Source: an uncultured Clostridiaceae bacterium (lineage in GTDB: Bacteria; Bacillota; Clostridia; Lachnospirales; Lachnospiraceae). From it: a DNA stretch of 18,553 nt. The notes below the pieces were generated by a model that saw nothing but the letters and a program-made list of their open reading frames with translations, was not told where the DNA came from and searched no databases. The stretch covers positions 1 to 18,553 of the forward strand of contig CAMWMT010000006.1 of the NCBI GenBank assembly GCA_947175375.1. The letters run 5' to 3'. This document shows, in pieces, positions 1 through 7,047 of the stretch; the first letter of the stretch is position 1; each line of letters begins with the position of its first letter. A program made the translations under genes and the position numbers.

Positions 1-694
1 ATCCACATCCTTGACATCTTTGGTCATAGGTGCCGTCCTTCATGATCGTAACACTGTCACAGATCTCCATGATCTCTTCCAGACGATGGGAAACATAGAT
101 GATGCTGACGCCGCTTTCTTTCAGCTCTCTAATGTATCGAAATAACGTTTCTACCTTTTCATTTTCCAGAAGCGCGGTAGGCTCATCAAAGATAACAAGT
201 CGAATATTTTCATTTACAGATATCTTGCTGATCGTGATCATTGCCTGCATGGCAACCGGAAGAGAGACGATCGTATCTCTTGGATTTACATTCAGCTGAA
301 ACTTGTCGATGATCTTCTGGCTTTCCGAATACATGGTATTCCAGTCTAAGATTTTGCCTTTCATAGGAAGGCGTCCCAGGAAATAATTTTCTGCAATGCT
401 CAGGTTTCCGGCAATATTGACATTCTGATAGTTCGCATGCATGCCCAGGTTTTTCGCGTCGATGGCGTTCTTCGGGCATTCCCATTTTCCATCCACATTG
501 ATCTCGACTTTTCCTTCGGTAGGAGCCTCCACGCCCATAATACATTTGATCAGTGTGGACTTGCCTGCGCCGTTTTCGCCGACCAGCGCGCGCACTTCTC
601 CTTTTCGTATGGTGGTTGATATTCCTTTCAGTGCCTGGACTCCCGGATAGGTCTTTACAACATTTTCAATTTTAAGCAGAACCTCTTGTTCCAT
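1..694 (-). CDS. Sugar ABC transporter ATP-binding protein, N-terminal part (cut by window edge)
   Basis: ATPase that energises sugar import at the inner face of the membrane. The visible 222 or so residues are the first nucleotide-binding domain of a RbsA/MglA-type protein, which normally has two such domains and about 500 residues. Walker A is GENGAGKST (39-47), the Q-loop is near Q90, Walker B is RLVIFDEPT (165-173) and the switch histidine is H203 in YVSHRLEE. The signature motif is the variant LPVAMQ (145-150) instead of LSGGQ. The start is chosen at ATG 694-692. It follows the binding-protein gene, which fits a transporter operon; the permease should lie left of the window. After MKDGT, at about position 28, the reading frame becomes implausible, while a neighbouring frame reads MTKDVKDVD, typical for the family. 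A frameshift or sequence error near the edge is therefore possible. Family confident, substrate unknown. Confidence 0.9.
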   Translation of the reverse strand, partial: MEQEVLLKIENVVKTYPGVQALKGISTTIRKGEVRALVGENGAGKSTLIKCIMGVEAPTEGKVEINVDGKWECPKNAIDAKNLGMHANYQNVNIAGNLSIAENYFLGRLPMKGKILDWNTMYSESQKIIDKFQLNVNPRDTIVSLPVAMQAMITISKISVNENIRLVIFDEPTALLENEKVETLFRYIRELKESGVSIIYVSHRLEEIMEICDSVTIMKDGTYDQRCQGCG

Positions 695-722
695 ACCTTT
701 TCCCCCAGTGTTCTCAAATTAC

Positions 723-754
723 GGCGCTGCATCTGCTGCTGCACATGCAGCGCC
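723..754. repeat. Intergenic hairpin between binding-protein and ATPase genes
   Basis: A perfect 10-bp inverted repeat, GGCGCTGCAT (723-732) and ATGCAGCGCC (745-754), with a 12-nt loop. It sits in the 135-nt gap between two genes transcribed on the minus strand. No T-run follows on the minus strand, so it is not a classic terminator. Inference: it may protect the binding-protein mRNA 3' end or cause partial termination, so the binding protein is made in excess over the ATPase, as is known for other ABC importer operons. Nothing else is visible in this gap apart from the ATPase ribosome binding site. Confidence 0.6.
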
Positions 755-829
755 TGTTCTTTGTGCCTGTGCCAGGAAGCCCAGGCAGACACTCTTTCGT
801 CTACCGGTCTCCTGTATATGTCCGGATGC

Positions 830-1966
830 TTATTTCTTTAATAAAGTCGGATCAAGCATTGCTGCATATTCATCCTCGTGCATGTTCGTTGTGGTGACAG
901 CTACCGGCGGCATAGCGATCTTCTGCTCGGTCTCCGGATTCTGGCCCTGGAGCAGTGTCTCTACTGCGTTCTTAAGAGCCGCATAGCCCTGTCCGTATGC
1001 ATCCTGAACGATGATACAATCAATGAATCCATCCTCAAGCGCCTGAATCTCAGTTGGGTCAGAGTCAACGCCGATGGTGATGACCTTGTCTGCGATTCCT
1101 GCATTCTCTACTGCAAGCGCGATACCATCGCCGGAAGTATTGTTTGCGCCATAGATACCGATCAGCTTGTCGCCATAAGTAGCAATCTCATTCTCAATGT
1201 CCGCCTGTGCCTGCGCCAGGTCGTTGTTGTTGTACAGGGTATCCAGTACTTCGATGTCAGAATTCGCTTCTACATAAGCCTTGAAATTGTCCATTCTGGG
1301 CTGCAGAGACGGATTGACATTGGAAAACTCCATCGCGATCACGCCTTCCTTTGCGATCCCTGCTTCGTCCAGCAGATTCAGCATGATCTCGCCTGCCATA
1401 TCTCCGATATCAGCGCTGACAGTCGTGTAATACTGATTGTAGCAGTCTGCAAATTCAGTGGAATCCAGTGTCTCAAGACCACAGTTTGTAAAGTTTACAA
1501 CGATTCCCTGATCCATTGCATCCTTGGAAATGCTTCTGGTAGAATCCGGAACCTGTGTTGCGGAGATGATCGCGTCCGGCTTGGATGCAATGGCATTCTC
1601 AAATGCACGGATATAAGCCTCAGTCTCTGCCTCTGTAGCTGGACCTACCGTTGTGAAATTGATCTTGATTCCATGCTCTGCTTCCATATCCGCTGCAGCA
1701 TTCTCCATGCCGATCTGTTGGTACTGCCAGAACTCAGACTCTGTAGAACAGGTCACCCATGTGATATCATAGGACTCTCCGGATGCTTCTGCTGCCGGTG
1801 CTTCTTCTCCTGCATCCGCTGCCGGTGCTTCCGCCTCAGTCTCTGTCGGCGTATTATCCTGTGCAGCCTCAGATCCTGAACTGCTGTTTCCACCTCCGCA
1901 TGCAGTCAGCGACATTGCCATCATACCAACCAGCCCCAGTGCCAAATACTTTTCCATTCTTTTCAT
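830..1966 (-). CDS. Sugar ABC transporter substrate-binding lipoprotein
   Basis: Captures a sugar outside the membrane and delivers it to the permease. The 378-residue protein starts with a lipoprotein signal peptide: MKR, a hydrophobic stretch, and lipobox LTAC with acylated C23. A low-complexity linker rich in E, A, P and T (about 30-63) tethers the domain. From residue 66 the fold is that of the type I periplasmic binding protein family (ribose/galactose-binding type, Peripla_BP_4), with TTVGPATEAE and NNTSGDGIALAVENAG segments typical of it. The start is supported by AAGGAGA just upstream of ATG 1966. It lies downstream of an epimerase, a kinase and a reductase and upstream of the ATPase, so it is the specificity component of that system. 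The ligand is probably a monosaccharide or polyol but cannot be read from the sequence. Confidence 0.95.
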   Translation of the reverse strand: MKRMEKYLALGLVGMMAMSLTACGGGNSSSGSEAAQDNTPTETEAEAPAADAGEEAPAAEASGESYDITWVTCSTESEFWQYQQIGMENAAADMEAEHGIKINFTTVGPATEAETEAYIRAFENAIASKPDAIISATQVPDSTRSISKDAMDQGIVVNFTNCGLETLDSTEFADCYNQYYTTVSADIGDMAGEIMLNLLDEAGIAKEGVIAMEFSNVNPSLQPRMDNFKAYVEANSDIEVLDTLYNNNDLAQAQADIENEIATYGDKLIGIYGANNTSGDGIALAVENAGIADKVITIGVDSDPTEIQALEDGFIDCIIVQDAYGQGYAALKNAVETLLQGQNPETEQKIAMPPVAVTTTNMHEDEYAAMLDPTLLKK

Positions 1967-2027
1967 TTTGTTTCTCCTTTTCTTTTCTATATTTCAAGTA
2001 CGCATCTGTACTCAAAACCAAACCTGT

Positions 2028-2909
2028 CTATCCTTCAAATGTTTTCCTGAGATATGCAACCGATTCAGCCGCTTCTCTGTCCAGCGTCTCTTCAGAACAA
2101 TCTTCCTTCAGATCCCTCCAGATCCGGATATCCTGTCCCACCTCTCCGCCGTGAATGACGAAAGGTTCCATGACAATGTTTGCAGTATAACCGACTTCCT
2201 TCAGGGCTTCCCCGATGGCTTTCCACGGAACCATATGTCCCTGTCCCGGAAGCTTCCGGTTGTTCTCTCCCACATGGACATGTCCCAGCTTCTTACCCGC
2301 CGTACGGATGGCTTCTGCGAAATCATCTTCTTCCATCCCCATATGGTAAGTGTCCAGCATGACCTTTACATTATCTGCGCCTACCGCATCCACATAGGCC
2401 ACACATTCCTTTGCCGTGTTGATGAGATACCCTTCATGACGGTTCAGGACTTCCATGCCCAGTTCGATACCATAGCTGTCAGCGATCTTCGCCAGTTCTT
2501 TCATATTCCGGATGCTTCGATCCAGGTCTCCTGCCTTGTCCGGTACTTTGGAATAATCCGCCGGCCAGCACGTATACAGGCCGCCTCCCACCTGGCGGAC
2601 GCCCAGTCTTTCAAGCACCGGAAACGTATCCTTCCAGAACCGGAATGCATTTTCCACGATGGCAGAATCCGCAGAAGCGATGTCCTCGGTTGGCTTTGGG
2701 CCGTATCCTCCGGTGAGAAGGATTCCTTCCTCATCCGCACACGCTTTCAGCCTGTCAGTCTCCTCTTTTGTAAGGTCTTTGACTCCTGCACACGATATCT
2801 CCAGTATATCAAAGCCAAGTTTTTTAACTTTTTTGATATACTTCAGATAATCCGCGCCCCACTGTCTCTCCCAGTAGGCATAATAGATACCATACTTCAA
2901 CTTTTTCAC
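2028..2909 (-). CDS. Ketose 3-epimerase (D-psicose/D-tagatose 3-epimerase family)
   Basis: A TIM-barrel isomerase of 293 residues in the xylose-isomerase-like superfamily. It closely resembles clostridial D-psicose (allulose) 3-epimerases: the N-terminus contains KYGIYYAYWE, and the metal ligands fall where expected at E153 (GMEVLNR), D186 (MLDTYHM), H212 (GHVHVGENNR) and E248 (VMEPF). R218 in NNRK and E159 in RHEGYLIN match substrate-contact positions of the family. It inverts C3 of free ketoses such as fructose/psicose, tagatose/sorbose or ribulose/xylulose using Mn or Co. It lies 30 nt after the FGGY kinase in the same operon, so the epimerised ketose is probably handed to that kinase. The exact substrate is not determined; an L-ribulose or erythrulose-type activity is possible because the family is promiscuous. 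Confidence 0.9.
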   Translation of the reverse strand: MKKLKYGIYYAYWERQWGADYLKYIKKVKKLGFDILEISCAGVKDLTKEETDRLKACADEEGILLTGGYGPKPTEDIASADSAIVENAFRFWKDTFPVLERLGVRQVGGGLYTCWPADYSKVPDKAGDLDRSIRNMKELAKIADSYGIELGMEVLNRHEGYLINTAKECVAYVDAVGADNVKVMLDTYHMGMEEDDFAEAIRTAGKKLGHVHVGENNRKLPGQGHMVPWKAIGEALKEVGYTANIVMEPFVIHGGEVGQDIRIWRDLKEDCSEETLDREAAESVAYLRKTFEG

Positions 2910-2939
2910 CTCCTGATCAGATTTTCCGGCAATCCAGCA

Positions 2940-4460
2940 TCACTTCCACTGCGCCAGATTGTCGTATGTTTTCAGCAATGCTGTATAACATTCGTCAAAA
3001 TATTGCTTTAGTTCCCCGTAACGTCTGTGGTTATCCATATCCGGTTCGATCACATCATCCACTTTGACGAAACGGTCGATGGCGGTAAAATCTTCCAGCA
3101 CCCCGGTACCCACGCCGGCACAGACTGCCGCGCCCATGGAGGTCGCCTCGTCCAGCCAGTTCAGCCTTCTGGCTTTTACACCATAGATATCCGCCAGCGC
3201 ATGCCGGATCGGATCCCCTTTGGCAAGGCCGCCGATGACGTTCAGCTCCGTGATACTCATATTCTTGCGGAACACGTCCAGGATGATGCACAGGTTCATC
3301 AGGATTCCTTCCACAGTGGCACGGAGCATGTCGCCTCTGGCATGTTCCATCTTTAACCCTACGAAAGCTCCCCTGGCATTGGGATTCCAGCGGGGACTGC
3401 GCTCTCCCAATATATATGGAAGGTACAGAAGCCCATTGGCCCCTAACGGGGACTGCGCAATCTCCCGGTTCATCAACTCATAGGGACTGACTCCCTGTCG
3501 CACAGCGTCTTCCTCCAGATCCTTGCAGATCGTCTTTTTGATAAACTGATAAGAGTTGCCTGCTGCCTGCATGGTTCCGTTTGGCGAATACATCCCCGGC
3601 ACCATATGCGCCCAGTTGTAAGTACGGAGCTCTGAATCATAGATCGGCGTCCTGCTGGTCAGCGCCACCCAGGAAGAAGAACCCAGATAATTGAAAGTAT
3701 CTCCTTCCCTCACGCTCCCGGCGCCAACAGCTGCGCACACACCGTCACCGCCTCCGATAACGACAGGTGTTCCCGGCGCCAGGCCGCATTCTTCTGCTAC
3801 TGATGGTGTCAGTTCCCCCGCCACATGGGTGGATGCATAGACTTCCGGCAGCTTCTCCTGGTCGATGCCTGTCAGTTTCAGTATCTTCTCTGACCATTCC
3901 AGTTTGTTCAGGTCCAGGCAGTTGGTTCCGGACGCATCTGTATAATCTGTGACGAATGCGCCGGTCAGCCTGCGTATCACATAATCCTTTGGCTGAAGCA
4001 TCTTGTATGTATTCCGGTAGACCTCCGGCTCATTATCGCGGATCCACATCAGCTTCTCGATGCTGTAAGAAGCACTGATCTTATGACCGGTGATCAGATA
4101 GAACATACGCTCGCTGATCTGCTCCCTCAGGGCTTTCTCCTGTTCCTGGCTCCTCTGGTCTGCCCAGATGATCGCCGGACGAAGCGCGTTCCCCTCCTGA
4201 TCCACAGGCACGCAGCCCATCATCTGACCGCTGAACGCCATACCTGCCACCTGTTTCTTATCCACATCCTTCAGAAGCGCCTTGTTGTTCTCACAGACGG
4301 CTTTCCACCAGTCCTCCGGATTCTGCTCCGCCCAGGTACTGTTGAAGAAATTCGTCGGATATACATAAGTGATGCTATTGACCAGCTCCCCGTCTGTAGT
4401 AAACAGGGTCGCTTTGTCTCCGGAAGTGCCCAGGTCATGGGCAATTAAATATTTTCCCAT
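2940..4460 (-). CDS. FGGY-family carbohydrate kinase (xylulokinase-like)
   Basis: A 506-residue cytoplasmic kinase that phosphorylates a sugar or polyol with ATP. Visible FGGY landmarks: the phosphate loop DLGTSGDKATLF (9-20), SGQMMG (77-82), IIWADQRS (97-104), catalytic base D239 in GGGDG (236-240), YLPYILGERSPRWNP (346-360) and the C-terminal adenosine-side motif GGLAKGDPIRHALADIYG (410-427). Length and motifs fit the xylulokinase subgroup, but ribulo-, fuculo- and other ketose kinases look alike, so no gene symbol is given. AAGGAA lies just upstream of ATG 4460. Upstream is a structured 150-nt gap and the aldo/keto reductase; downstream is the 3-epimerase. Context suggests that the ketose produced or epimerised by these enzymes is the substrate. 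Confidence 0.93.
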   Translation of the reverse strand: MGKYLIAHDLGTSGDKATLFTTDGELVNSITYVYPTNFFNSTWAEQNPEDWWKAVCENNKALLKDVDKKQVAGMAFSGQMMGCVPVDQEGNALRPAIIWADQRSQEQEKALREQISERMFYLITGHKISASYSIEKLMWIRDNEPEVYRNTYKMLQPKDYVIRRLTGAFVTDYTDASGTNCLDLNKLEWSEKILKLTGIDQEKLPEVYASTHVAGELTPSVAEECGLAPGTPVVIGGGDGVCAAVGAGSVREGDTFNYLGSSSWVALTSRTPIYDSELRTYNWAHMVPGMYSPNGTMQAAGNSYQFIKKTICKDLEEDAVRQGVSPYELMNREIAQSPLGANGLLYLPYILGERSPRWNPNARGAFVGLKMEHARGDMLRATVEGILMNLCIILDVFRKNMSITELNVIGGLAKGDPIRHALADIYGVKARRLNWLDEATSMGAAVCAGVGTGVLEDFTAIDRFVKVDDVIEPDMDNHRRYGELKQYFDECYTALLKTYDNLAQWK

Positions 4461-4478
4461 TATTCCATTCCTTATTTA

Positions 4479-4602
4479 AGTTCCGCATCTTCCTTCCAGG
4501 GCACGGTCCGGAGATTGCTTTCCGGCCGCTCCCACGCCCAGAAACCAATCTGTGCCCTGTCTGGAAGATGCTGATTTTAGTTCCGCATCTTCCCCTCCAG
4601 GG
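4479..4602. repeat. Direct plus inverted repeat module in the reductase-kinase gap
   Basis: The sequence AGTTCCGCATCTTCC occurs twice, at 4479-4493 and 4579-4593, each followed by a close match to CCAGGG, exactly 100 nt apart. Between them, 4552-4571 is an inverted copy: GCATCTTCC and CAGGGCAC of the first copy (4485-4504) pair with it over 17 of 20 positions. Further in, CAATCT (4546-4550 region on one side, 4511-4519 on the other) extends the stem. In the minus-strand transcript the middle segment can pair either with the promoter-side copy (short loop) or with the kinase-side copy (long imperfect hairpin). The function is unknown; it may be an mRNA element or a short mobile palindrome. There is no U-run, so it is not an obvious terminator. 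Confidence 0.6.
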
Positions 4603-4612
4603 AGAATACTGT

Positions 4613-5599
4613 TTATTCCATATCCTCAAAAGGTGCAAGAATCTTCTCGATCTCTCCCAGTTCTTCTTCTGTCAGATCCCAGGTAGTGCAACGGATATTC
4701 TTCTCAAGCTGCTCGATGGAGGACGCCCCGCCAATGATGGAAGTGACCTCTTCCTTCTGGCGCAGCCAGTTCAGGGCCATCTCATTCATCGGCCTTCCGA
4801 TCTCATCCGCAAAAGCTTTCAGTTTTTTTGCACCGTCCTGATAGGTTTTAAAGATCTCTCCGGTCAGTTTCGGATTCTCATTACGGATATCTCTGGAGGA
4901 GATCGTCAGTCCATCCAGGAACCTGCCTGCCAGAAGCCCCTGGAACAACGGGCTGTACGGGAGGAATGCCTGGCCGTATTTCTTTACATTCGGGAAGACT
5001 TCCTTTTCCGTGCGGTATTCCAGCGGAATCCCATGATAACTGCCCGGGTTGCGCTCCAGCATATTATAAAGTCCCTGCTGGCAGTCCACGGAAATGTACT
5101 CCATCATCTTCTCTACATCCGCCTGTGCAAAATTGCTCAGGCCCACATAACGGATCTTTCCTGCCTTCTTCATGATATTCAGCGCCTCTGCCGTCTCCTC
5201 CAGCGGTACATTGGGGTCCGGCCAGTGCATCTGGTAGATATCCACATGGTCCGTCTGAAGACGGGTAAGCGTATCATCAATCTCTTTTAACAGGCTGTCT
5301 TTGGACAGGTTGTTCCGTGTCTGATGCTGCTCATTCCAGAGCAGGCCACCCTTGGAAGCAATCAGCACTTTGTTCCGAAGGCCATCTTCTTTTAATGCTT
5401 TTCCAAGAATTGTCTCCGATACGCCCCAGCCATATACCGGAGCCACATCAAAGAAATTGATTCCCAGGTCGATGGCATCATGGATGATCTTGATGGATGT
5501 CTTTTCTTCGGAGGAATCCCAGTCTCCTCCCATGTTCCAGCAGCCGATTCCGATCGCTGATATCTTATCTTCAATTTTTGCTACTTTTTTATAAATCAT
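4613..5599 (-). CDS. Cytoplasmic aldo/keto reductase
   Basis: A 328-residue NAD(P)H-dependent oxidoreductase of the aldo/keto reductase superfamily (TIM barrel). The catalytic tetrad is complete: D51 and Y56 in FFDVAPVYGWG, K83 in IASKGG, H125 in MHWPDP. The C-terminal cofactor segment reads IIGGASSIEQLEKN, as in the subgroup that includes plant-type channel-like and YajO/Tas-like reductases. The start at 5599 is preferred because AGGAGAAGG sits correctly in front of it; the frame stays open to 5671, but those 24 extra residues have no such site. It is the first enzyme gene after the LacI-type regulator, beneath a perfect operator palindrome. It probably interconverts a polyol and a ketose, or an aldose and its alditol, before epimerisation and phosphorylation. 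Substrate unknown. Confidence 0.9.
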   Translation of the reverse strand: MIYKKVAKIEDKISAIGIGCWNMGGDWDSSEEKTSIKIIHDAIDLGINFFDVAPVYGWGVSETILGKALKEDGLRNKVLIASKGGLLWNEQHQTRNNLSKDSLLKEIDDTLTRLQTDHVDIYQMHWPDPNVPLEETAEALNIMKKAGKIRYVGLSNFAQADVEKMMEYISVDCQQGLYNMLERNPGSYHGIPLEYRTEKEVFPNVKKYGQAFLPYSPLFQGLLAGRFLDGLTISSRDIRNENPKLTGEIFKTYQDGAKKLKAFADEIGRPMNEMALNWLRQKEEVTSIIGGASSIEQLEKNIRCTTWDLTEEELGEIEKILAPFEDME

Positions 5600-5620
5600 G
5601 ATTCCTTCTCCTAATATATA

Positions 5621-5634
5621 TTTAACCGGTCTTA
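5621..5634. promoter_or_regulatory. Degenerate LacI-type operator half-site
   Basis: TTTAACCGGTCTTA contains the AACCGGT core of the neighbouring operators but a poor right half. It sits about 20 nt upstream of the reductase start, in the leader. It may be a weak auxiliary site or chance. Confidence 0.3.
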
Positions 5635-5704
5635 TTTTGTCTGCTCTTTTCCTCCCTTCCAACCCGGTCAAGCTCTCTTTTTCCTAAAATTTAGCGCATT
5701 TTAA

Positions 5705-5718
5705 TGTAACCGGTTACA
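5705..5718. promoter_or_regulatory. LacI-type operator, perfect palindrome
   Basis: TGTAACCGGTTACA is a perfect 14-bp palindrome with a central CpG, the form bound by LacI/GalR-family dimers. It lies about 105 nt upstream of the reductase start. On the minus strand a TAAAAT sequence follows it directly and could be a -10 box, though no convincing -35 is seen. It is probably the main control site of the sugar operon. Confidence 0.75.
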
Positions 5719-5773
5719 CAACCGATATAATTCATTTTTTTCAATATAATAAACTAAATTTTCCCTTTTTTTA

Positions 5774-5787
5774 TGTTACCGGTTTCA
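5774..5787. promoter_or_regulatory. Second LacI-type operator upstream of the sugar operon
   Basis: TGTTACCGGTTTCA matches the perfect site at 5705-5718 in 12 of 14 positions. The centre-to-centre distance is 69 bp, so two dimers could co-operate. It lies between the regulator's terminator and the operon. Confidence 0.65.
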
Positions 5788-5795
5788 TCTCCGGT

Positions 5796-5821
5796 AAAAA
5801 AAGAAGTATTACTTCTTTTTT
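5796..5821 (-). terminator. Intrinsic terminator overlapping the regulator stop codon
   Basis: Reading on the minus strand, AAAAAAGAAGT (5821-5811), a 3-nt loop and ACTTCTTTTTT (5807-5797) form an 11-bp stem ending in a U-run. The stem begins inside the last lysine codons (KRKKK) of the LacI-type gene. It is AU-rich, so of modest strength. It separates the regulator transcript from the catabolic operon. Confidence 0.6.
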
Positions 5822-6843
5822 CTTTTTTCAGAACCTTTCAGCTTTACCTGATAGGGTATCATGCAGATATTTCTTGCTTTCTTCGGATGCTTCACTCTCT
5901 CCTGGAGAAGTCTGAGTGCCATACGCCCCATTTCGTAATTATCACGGTACACACAACTGAATGGAATCCCCAGGATATCCAATGTTTCGATTCGGTCATT
6001 GCCCATAAGGGCAATATCTTCTCCGATCACCATCCGTTTCTCATTCATAGCTTTCAGAAATCCAAGCGTCGTCTGATTATTAGAGGTATAGACTGCATCC
6101 GGCAGTTCTTTTCGGGACAAAAGCTCCATGGAAAGTTCATAGGAGCGCTTTATCAAAAAATCTCCATAGTAAATATCTTCTTCTTGAAGTGTAAGCCCGC
6201 AGTCTTCCAGCCCTTTTCTAAAACCTTCCAGCCTGTCCCTGCTGATTTTCATATCCATATCCCCTGTGATCACTGCCATCTTTCGGTTGCCCGCCTTATA
6301 TAATTCCAGCGCTGCCTGATAGGAACATTGATAATTCTCATACAGAACTGCATCCCATGGCATATTCGCAAAGTCACGGTCGATAATTACAATCGGAACT
6401 GAATACTCTTTAAGCCTTGCCAGCAATTCTCTTCCCTCTTCCGTCTCCGGATAGTCTACAGAAGGACCAAGAATAATTCCCCTTACCTTCTGTTGTTGAA
6501 GAACACGAAATGCTTTCTTCTCTCTTTCCAGATTATTCTGTGTGTCAAAAAGCACCAGCGACAGATCCAACTCATCCGCCACCTGTGTAATTCCATGCAG
6601 AATATCTGAATAAAAAGTATTCTCAATCTCCGGAAGCACAACACCAACTACCTTGGTCTCCTGTTTGGAAAGATTTACCGCTAATGTGGAAGGCATATAA
6701 TCATATGTCTCCATGATATTTTCAATCTTCCTGCGTGTTTCTGCCGCCACATATCCGCTGTTATTCATGACACGTGATACAGTTGCTTTCGATACACCCG
6801 CCATCTCAGCGACATCTTTAATCGTAATTACCCTTCCTGCCAT
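5809..6843 (-). CDS. LacI/GalR-family transcriptional regulator
   Basis: A 344-residue sugar-responsive DNA-binding protein. The helix-turn-helix is at 7-26 (TIKDVAEMAGVSKATVSRVM), then the hinge region PSTLAVNLSK (51-60), then the type I periplasmic-binding-like effector domain from about residue 64 to 335. The tail is unusually basic (KGSEKRKKK) and encoded within the terminator stem. The gene lies directly upstream of the reductase-epimerase-kinase-ABC operon in the same direction. Related palindromic sites stand before both this gene and the operon, so it very likely represses both and is released by the imported sugar or a phosphorylated product. The operator at 6846-6859 lies between its ribosome binding site (AAAGGA) and its own start, a direct form of autorepression. 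Confidence 0.95.
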   Translation of the reverse strand: MAGRVITIKDVAEMAGVSKATVSRVMNNSGYVAAETRRKIENIMETYDYMPSTLAVNLSKQETKVVGVVLPEIENTFYSDILHGITQVADELDLSLVLFDTQNNLEREKKAFRVLQQQKVRGIILGPSVDYPETEEGRELLARLKEYSVPIVIIDRDFANMPWDAVLYENYQCSYQAALELYKAGNRKMAVITGDMDMKISRDRLEGFRKGLEDCGLTLQEEDIYYGDFLIKRSYELSMELLSRKELPDAVYTSNNQTTLGFLKAMNEKRMVIGEDIALMGNDRIETLDILGIPFSCVYRDNYEMGRMALRLLQERVKHPKKARNICMIPYQVKLKGSEKRKKK

Positions 6844-6845
6844 TA

Positions 6846-6859
6846 TGTAACCGGTTTCC
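6846..6859. promoter_or_regulatory. LacI-type operator at the regulator's own start
   Basis: TGTAACCGGTTTCC shares TGTAACCGGTT with the perfect site. It lies just downstream of the predicted transcription start and directly before ATG 6843, fitting autorepression. Confidence 0.65.
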
Positions 6860-6873
6860 TTTTCTGTATCTCT

Positions 6874-6902
6874 ACTATATCGTTATTTTGCCTGATTGTC
6901 AA
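6874..6902 (-). promoter_or_regulatory. Sigma-A promoter of the LacI-type gene
   Basis: On the minus strand, TTGACA (6902-6897), a 17-nt spacer and TATAGT (6879-6874) give a near-consensus promoter. Transcription would begin near 6867, placing the operator 6846-6859 just inside the transcript. Confidence 0.75.
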
Positions 6903-6996
6903 CACTTTTTTGCCATTTTGTTAACCATGTACATTTTCAACTTTCCGTTTTATACAAAGTGCACAAAAATATTGGTATCGATTCCCATGTTATATA

Positions 6997-7010
6997 TGTA
7001 ACCGATTTTA
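6997..7010. promoter_or_regulatory. Distal LacI-type operator
   Basis: TGTAACCGATTTTA keeps the left half TGTAACCG. It lies 151 bp from the site at 6846-6859 (centre to centre), a distance that would allow DNA looping over the regulator's promoter. The right half is weak, so this is less sure. Confidence 0.45.
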
Positions 7011-7047
7011 TGATCCATAAGTGTTTTGATTGCCAGTCAACTGTCAA

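Noticed and set aside
878..1879. Plus-strand ORF of 333 codons inside the binding-protein gene
   Set aside because: It is the antisense frame of a clear lipoprotein gene; its translation is Cys/Ile/Leu-rich with no recognisable domain and there is no ribosome binding site.
1968..3011. Plus-strand ORF of 347 codons over the epimerase gene
   Set aside because: Antisense shadow of a protein with all metal ligands in place; it crosses gene boundaries and has no family features.
5600..5671. Longer start for the aldo/keto reductase (24 extra residues)
   Set aside because: The extension is charged and unlike the family; AGGAGAAGG supports the internal ATG at 5599.
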